DNA of 64,000 bases from Voacanga thouarsii (lineage: Eukaryota > Streptophyta > Magnoliopsida > Gentianales > Apocynaceae): assembly GCA_026120185.1 (NCBI GenBank), contig JANUWF010001109.1, positions 3,588,001 to 3,652,000 of the forward strand. The letters are read 5' to 3'. Shown here in pieces: positions 61,401 through 64,000 of the stretch; position 1 is the stretch's first letter, and every line of letters begins with the position of its first letter. Position numbers and translations under genes: made by a program. Under the pieces are notes generated by a model. It was not told where the DNA came from. It saw nothing but the letters and a program-made list of their open reading frames with translations, and ran no database searches.

Positions 61401-62819
61401 CTGCAAAAATGTACTTGAAAATGAATCAGAACTCCAGAAAACCAAAGCATATTGGATGTCCCAGTAATCCCAAAATTCAAACATACATAAATACTCCAAC
61501 AAAACAAGACGCATCTCCAGGAAAAGCATTTTTTAATCAACTTTATACTACACTTGCATATAACATTTAAGAGGCGATGCGTTGGAGTTGATTCTCCTAT
61601 TGCAGGCAGAATGATTGGTGCTTCAGACAGGGATAGTTCTGCTATTGGGTTAACCCTAAGATCCAAATTTTCACCAGATGGCATCATGTTTAAAACAACA
61701 ACATTTTATGGAATTTCCCCAAGAAACACTAGATTACATTTCATTGGCGTTTATCATGTAGCATAAGAGTCTCTATATCCAGATTTGAATGCCTCATTTT
61801 GATTTAATACAAAGCTATAGGAGAGCACTTGAATAGATAAGTCACCATGTTACTAAATGGCAAACTTAACACCATTCTCAATCATAGTGATCCAAATATC
61901 AGTATCAAAAGTCACTCCCATTTCAAATAAAAACTAAACAAGGAGGAAGATATCAATTTGAATTGCAATTCATTTCAGACCTTTCCAGTTGTAGTTCTAG
62001 AATATAAACTAGTTGGCTTTGCTGTATTGTACTGTCATAGCTGCATTAATAATTAGTTTTTTTTTTTTTGGTTGTTGCCGCAAGTAAATATGTAGAAAAC
62101 TTTCTCAACAGAGTATACAGTTTGATAAGAGTAAGTGACTGATTTCCCCATTATTCAACAACTGCATATACAAGAAAACCAACATTCCAGAGAGATCTAA
62201 CTTCACAATCATGACCCTTACCCCAGAATTATATAGAAGCTGGATAACACGAATGGGAGCAGCAATCACATCTTCAGACTTGTACACATTGTCCAATGGA
62301 AGGTTCTTCTCCAAGACCTAGAGACATCTTCTCCAATCAGGAGACATGGAAGTGGAGAAAAGAAAACAAGGAAAAATGTATGACTCAGAAATGACTAAGC
62401 ACCTGCAAATGATCACCAAATAGTTTGACTTTTTCTGTTGCTTTATCATCTCGAACTCCAACAAATGCCTCAAATGTTGCCTAAAGACAAAATTCAAAAT
62501 AAGCCATATACACCACCCAACATAAAAAGAAGTTACAATCTGGGAGCAATTAATTATCCATGGATATGCACTTGATGTTGTGGATTGTGTGAGTCTTATG
62601 TGAAAAAGTAACACTGACTGCGTGACATCCTTTTTATTGCATTTCCATTATCTATTGGAAATTCATAATTGCTTAAGGAAGTCTTGTTTGCAAATATAAA
62701 GAGAATGAATGAACAGCCAAAGTAGAATGTTACTATTGCAAATGTATTTGTACCTTGTATCCAAAAACTGCATCTTCATAAGTCTCGTATGGACCAATAG
62801 TAACATCCAACTTTGAGTC
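46442..62819 (-). CDS. NUDT3: NUDT3-like Nudix hydrolase with DPP III-like domain (3' part)
   Basis: Ten exons on the - strand join in frame without a stop, giving 333 residues up to the TGA at 46,442-46,444: 62,754-62,819; 62,403-62,480; 62,222-62,317; 59,679-59,785; 59,365-59,533; 53,961-54,044; 48,054-48,148; 47,822-47,912; 47,595-47,741; 46,442-46,510. All introns are GT-AG. The text matches the C-terminal half of plant Nudix hydrolase 3, which fuses an N-terminal Nudix domain to a peptidase M49 (dipeptidyl peptidase III)-like domain: [19 protein letters not shown]-type [33 protein letters not shown] and [21 protein letters not shown] and EEAKAD sit where M49 has HExxGH and EECRAE. The Nudix domain and start lie beyond 64,000. 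Introns hold Copia-E, a SINE and long LTRs, yet the coding sequence is intact, so the gene is probably still expressed. Confidence 0.9.
48621..48896 (+). repeat. Copia-E 5' LTR
   Basis: 276 bp, starting TATGGAAAAATATGGC (the TG start is mutated to TA) and ending TTTCTTACA. A TATATAATCAGCTCATTG block near the 3' end is the likely promoter-TATA region. Confidence 0.92.
48897..48908 (+). other. Copia-E primer-binding site
   Basis: TGGTATCAGAGC directly after the LTR, the perfect initiator tRNA-Met site of plant Copia elements. Confidence 0.93.
48970..49240 (+). repeat. Leader tandem repeats of Copia-E
   Basis: The motif GCAGCCTTCATTGCTG recurs, with a 37-bp period at 49,106, 49,143 and 49,180 (spacer TTATTTTCTCTTCGCTTTC) and as looser copies near 48,978, 49,026, 49,085 and 49,223. 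It occupies the place where gag would begin. Confidence 0.8.
49259..52895 (+). pseudogene. Copia-E pol with gag remnant
   Basis: The first ATG (49,259) leads into a zinc-knuckle-like scrap ([14 protein letters not shown]), then protease with [16 protein letters not shown]. Integrase follows from 49,712 with zinc motif text and frame changes (about 50,040 and 50,210), then reverse transcriptase (51,378-52,112) with [12 protein letters not shown] and [14 protein letters not shown], and RNase H (52,350-52,895). A stop at 51,570 breaks the first reverse transcriptase segment and another break lies near 52,110. The N-terminal 250 or so residues of gag are absent, so this copy could never have packaged itself unless helped. 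Confidence 0.88.
52903..53178 (+). repeat. Copia-E 3' LTR with polypurine tract
   Basis: TGTGGGAAAATATGGC to TTTCTTACA, preceded by the purine run GAAGGGGAG at 52,894-52,902. Same length as the 5' LTR. Confidence 0.92.
54467..54640 (+). mobile_element. tRNA-derived SINE in a NUDT3 intron
   Basis: 174 bp starting GGGCGAGCCTTGGC. A box TGGCACAACGG (54,477) and B box GGTTTGAACC (54,520) are clear, and the body (TGCAAGGGGAAGGCTGTGTA, CCCCGCGAGGCGGGGAG, TTATGCACTGGGGT) is that of a widespread angiosperm SINE. Flanks CCATGGTATTAC and CCATAGTATCAC form a 12-bp target duplication with two changes. It lies antisense to NUDT3. Confidence 0.88.
54641..55676. other. NUDT3 intron sequence
   Basis: Ordinary AT-rich intron sequence between the SINE and the long solo LTR, with a C-then-A homopolymer junction at 55,477-55,499. 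No exon or element end is seen. Confidence 0.5.
55677..58945 (+). mobile_element. Solo LTR, 3.3 kb, long-LTR family L
   Basis: Starts TGTAATACCCCATATTAG, ends GTGTGGGGTGTTACA, with TCCAG before and TCTAG after (5-bp target duplication, one change). It shares the landmark blocks of the 37,599 LTR in the same order: tRNA-like module, GTTGAGTACTCA at 58,134, CCGGTCCGAGCTAGCA at 58,259, GAGATGGAGGAGTATCTCAC, and GGACGGGCGACATC near the end. It lies antisense to NUDT3. A 119-codon frame at 56,541-56,900 is not a recognisable protein and is read as LTR sequence. Confidence 0.8.
55932..56000 (+). ncRNA. tRNA-like module inside the family L LTR
   Basis: TGGTTTAGTAG (55,940) as A box and GAGTTCGAATCC (55,983) as B box, with AGATAGAGC between. 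The offset from the LTR start is 263 bp, against 252 bp in the 37,599 copy. The stems are decayed. Confidence 0.5.
59786..62221. other. Large NUDT3 intron without a recognised element
   Basis: 2.4 kb intron. Open frames on both strands near 61,271-61,766 overlap one another and show no domain; the - strand text [20 protein letters not shown] looks protein-like but has no supported splice partners. No LTR, TIR or RNA gene is recognised. Confidence 0.45.
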
Positions 62820-63040
62820 CTTGAAACAAAAGGAAAGAAAACATAATTTAGAAAACGATGATCAAAATTTCTTGAAACTATCAACTAAATATATTGAAAC
62901 TCTAATTCTCGTAGAATCTGTCCCACTGTATTGAGCTTATGTTGTTGACATCAGGAGTAGATTGCCGTCATAAATTGCACAAAAATTGAATGAGAAGAGG
63001 ATTTAGTAAAGATTAGGAAGAATCCAATCAACACCACTAC

Positions 63041-63162
63041 TGTAATACCCCGTCTAAAACCACCTTTATTATATGGGGAAAGTCATGCATGGCATAACAT
63101 TTTATATGGTATTTGATAACTTGAACCATTTTCATGGGTATATGTGATCTATGAGTGACAGA
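63041..63162 (+). mobile_element. Third family L LTR, start only
   Basis: TGTAATACCCCGTCTAAAAC, then ACCACCTTTATT and GGGGAAAGTCATGCATG. It matches the first 120 bp of the 55,677 LTR. The copy is cut by Copia-D at about 63,163 and its remainder would lie beyond the window. Confidence 0.7.
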
Positions 63163-64000
63163 GTTTGAGAAAATGGCTGAATGCCTCTTTCTTTGATGAT
63201 CTTTCCTTAAATAAGAATTGTTGTACACCTATTTTAGACAAGAAAATATTTACAGTAATTACACTAATTATTGCTAATCTACTTTAGGTAAGAATATATA
63301 CAGCTAATACACAAATTAAGGTAAATTGGATCTTCAAATCTCAGCCATAATTTCCGCCATAATCATAGCAATTGACAGTCCACAATTAGATCTTCAAATC
63401 TCCGCCATAATTTCCACCAGCCCACAACCTCTGCCATTGATATCCCCCCTCAAATTGATGCCGAATGATCAATTTGGTAACCAGAAAATGATGTCGTTGT
63501 CGTGAGAGAGCTTTAGTAAATACATCAGCAGTCTGTTGATCAGTGGTGATGTGAGGTAACGAAATGGGATGTGCATCATATGCTTCACGAATAGAATGAC
63601 AATCCACTTCTATGTGCTTGGTGCGCTCGTGAAACACTGGGTTAGCCGTAATTTGGATAGCACTAGTATTATCCGCATGAAGCGGAGTAGGTTCCATTTG
63701 AGGAAACCCAAGCTCACCCAACAGTCCTCGAAGCCAAACAATCTCAGAACATGCAGAGGACATAGCACGATACTCAGACTCAGTGGAGGATTTCGACACC
63801 CGATCTTGCTTCTTGCTTTTCCAAGAGACAAGAAAGTTGCCAATGAACATGCACCAGTCAACATCACTATATGCAACCAAGTGAATAGGAGAATCTACAG
63901 GAAAGAAAAGACCTCGAGTAGAAGTGCCTTGCAAATAGCGAACAATGCGACGAACAGCAGCCAAGTGAAGGTGCCGAGGGGCCTGCATAAATTGACTCAC
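63163..64000 (-). mobile_element. Copia-D, 3' end only
   Basis: RNase H on the - strand is followed, in reading direction, by a purine run (TTTGAGGGGGGATA, about 63,450) and then roughly 260-280 bp of AT-rich LTR that ends near CTCTGTCA at 63,163. The element enters a family L LTR and continues past the window, so its second LTR and target duplication cannot be checked. Exact LTR edges are uncertain. Confidence 0.7.
63386..64000 (-). CDS. Copia-D RNase H, partial
   Basis: 204 residues open to the window edge, starting inside the reverse transcriptase/RNase H linker (MSQFMQAPRHLHLAAVRRIV). Conserved RNase H text includes VSWKSKKQDRVSKSSTESEY, PLHADNTSAIQITANPVFHE and KHIEVDCHSIRE. Where the family has DADWAGCPDTRRSTTGWC, this copy goes directly from DVDW to CMF, an in-frame loss of about 13 residues. 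The frame is otherwise intact, so this is the youngest-looking pol in the window. Confidence 0.85.
   Translation of the reverse strand: MSQFMQAPRHLHLAAVRRIVRYLQGTSTRGLFFPVDSPIHLVAYSDVDWCMFIGNFLVSWKSKKQDRVSKSSTESEYRAMSSACSEIVWLRGLLGELGFPQMEPTPLHADNTSAIQITANPVFHERTKHIEVDCHSIREAYDAHPISLPHITTDQQTADVFTKALSRQRHHFLVTKLIIRHQFEGGYQWQRLWAGGNYGGDLKI

Noticed and set aside
61271..61766. Overlapping frames on both strands in a NUDT3 intron
   Set aside because: They overlap each other, show no domain and have no splice sites that would join them to NUDT3. The NUDT3 exons on either side already join codon-perfect without them.
1..64000. CRISPR arrays, bacterial operons, ribosome-binding sites, rRNA
   Set aside because: Nothing of this kind is present; spliced genes and plant transposons show nuclear DNA of a plant.

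Overview
The window is AT-rich nuclear DNA of a flowering plant, most likely a dicot. The grounds are spliced genes with GT-AG introns, a SABATH-type methyltransferase gene, a plant Nudix hydrolase 3 gene, a plant mobile domain (PMD), plant Copia retrotransposons with initiator-tRNA-Met primer sites, and plant SINEs. I cannot name the species. Most of the sequence is nested transposable elements around three host genes.

Region 1 (1-20,240). Two inverted repeats of about 215 bp (259-475 and 20,030-20,240) enclose a nest. Inside are MULE-1 (731-10,122), a 9.4 kb Mutator-like element with a decayed mudrA transposase and a decayed PMD gene, and Copia-A (10,492-19,888), a complete but stop-riddled element with 1.88 kb LTRs. 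The left TIR of MULE-1 is itself split by a 1.73 kb solo LTR (812-2,541).

Region 2 (20,241-26,113) is gene-poor. It holds a small tandem duplication, a candidate SINE split by a hAT-type MITE carrying a TTATA expansion, a MULE-type MITE with a perfect 9-bp target duplication, and a 1.37 kb fold-back relative of MULE-1 (24,501-25,866). The fold-back lies about 250 bp upstream of the next gene.

Region 3 (26,114-44,128) is a four-exon SABATH methyltransferase gene on the + strand. MULE-2, a 15.7 kb insertion (26,547-42,213), sits in its second exon. The gene also has one 1-nt deletion in exon 3 and is a pseudogene. MULE-2 carries a PMD fragment, two head-to-head truncated Copia copies (B and C) and a 4.3 kb solo LTR with a perfect 5-bp target duplication.

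Region 4 (44,129-46,100) holds a 224-bp tandem duplication and two exons, on the + strand, of a gene I do not recognise.

Region 5 (46,442-64,000) is the 3' part of a NUDT3-like gene (Nudix hydrolase with a peptidase-M49/DPP III-like domain) on the - strand. Ten exons splice in frame over 16.4 kb, and the 5' end lies beyond the window. Its introns are inflated by Copia-E (276-bp LTRs, TSD TAAAC), a SINE, a 3.3 kb solo LTR, a partial third copy of that LTR family, and Copia-D.

The main biological signal is a PMD-carrying MULE family with GGTCGCATT/AATGCGACC subterminal repeats. One member broke the SABATH gene and a fold-back derivative sits in that gene's promoter region. Boundaries, target duplications and reading frames were worked out by eye; no alignment or database search was run.
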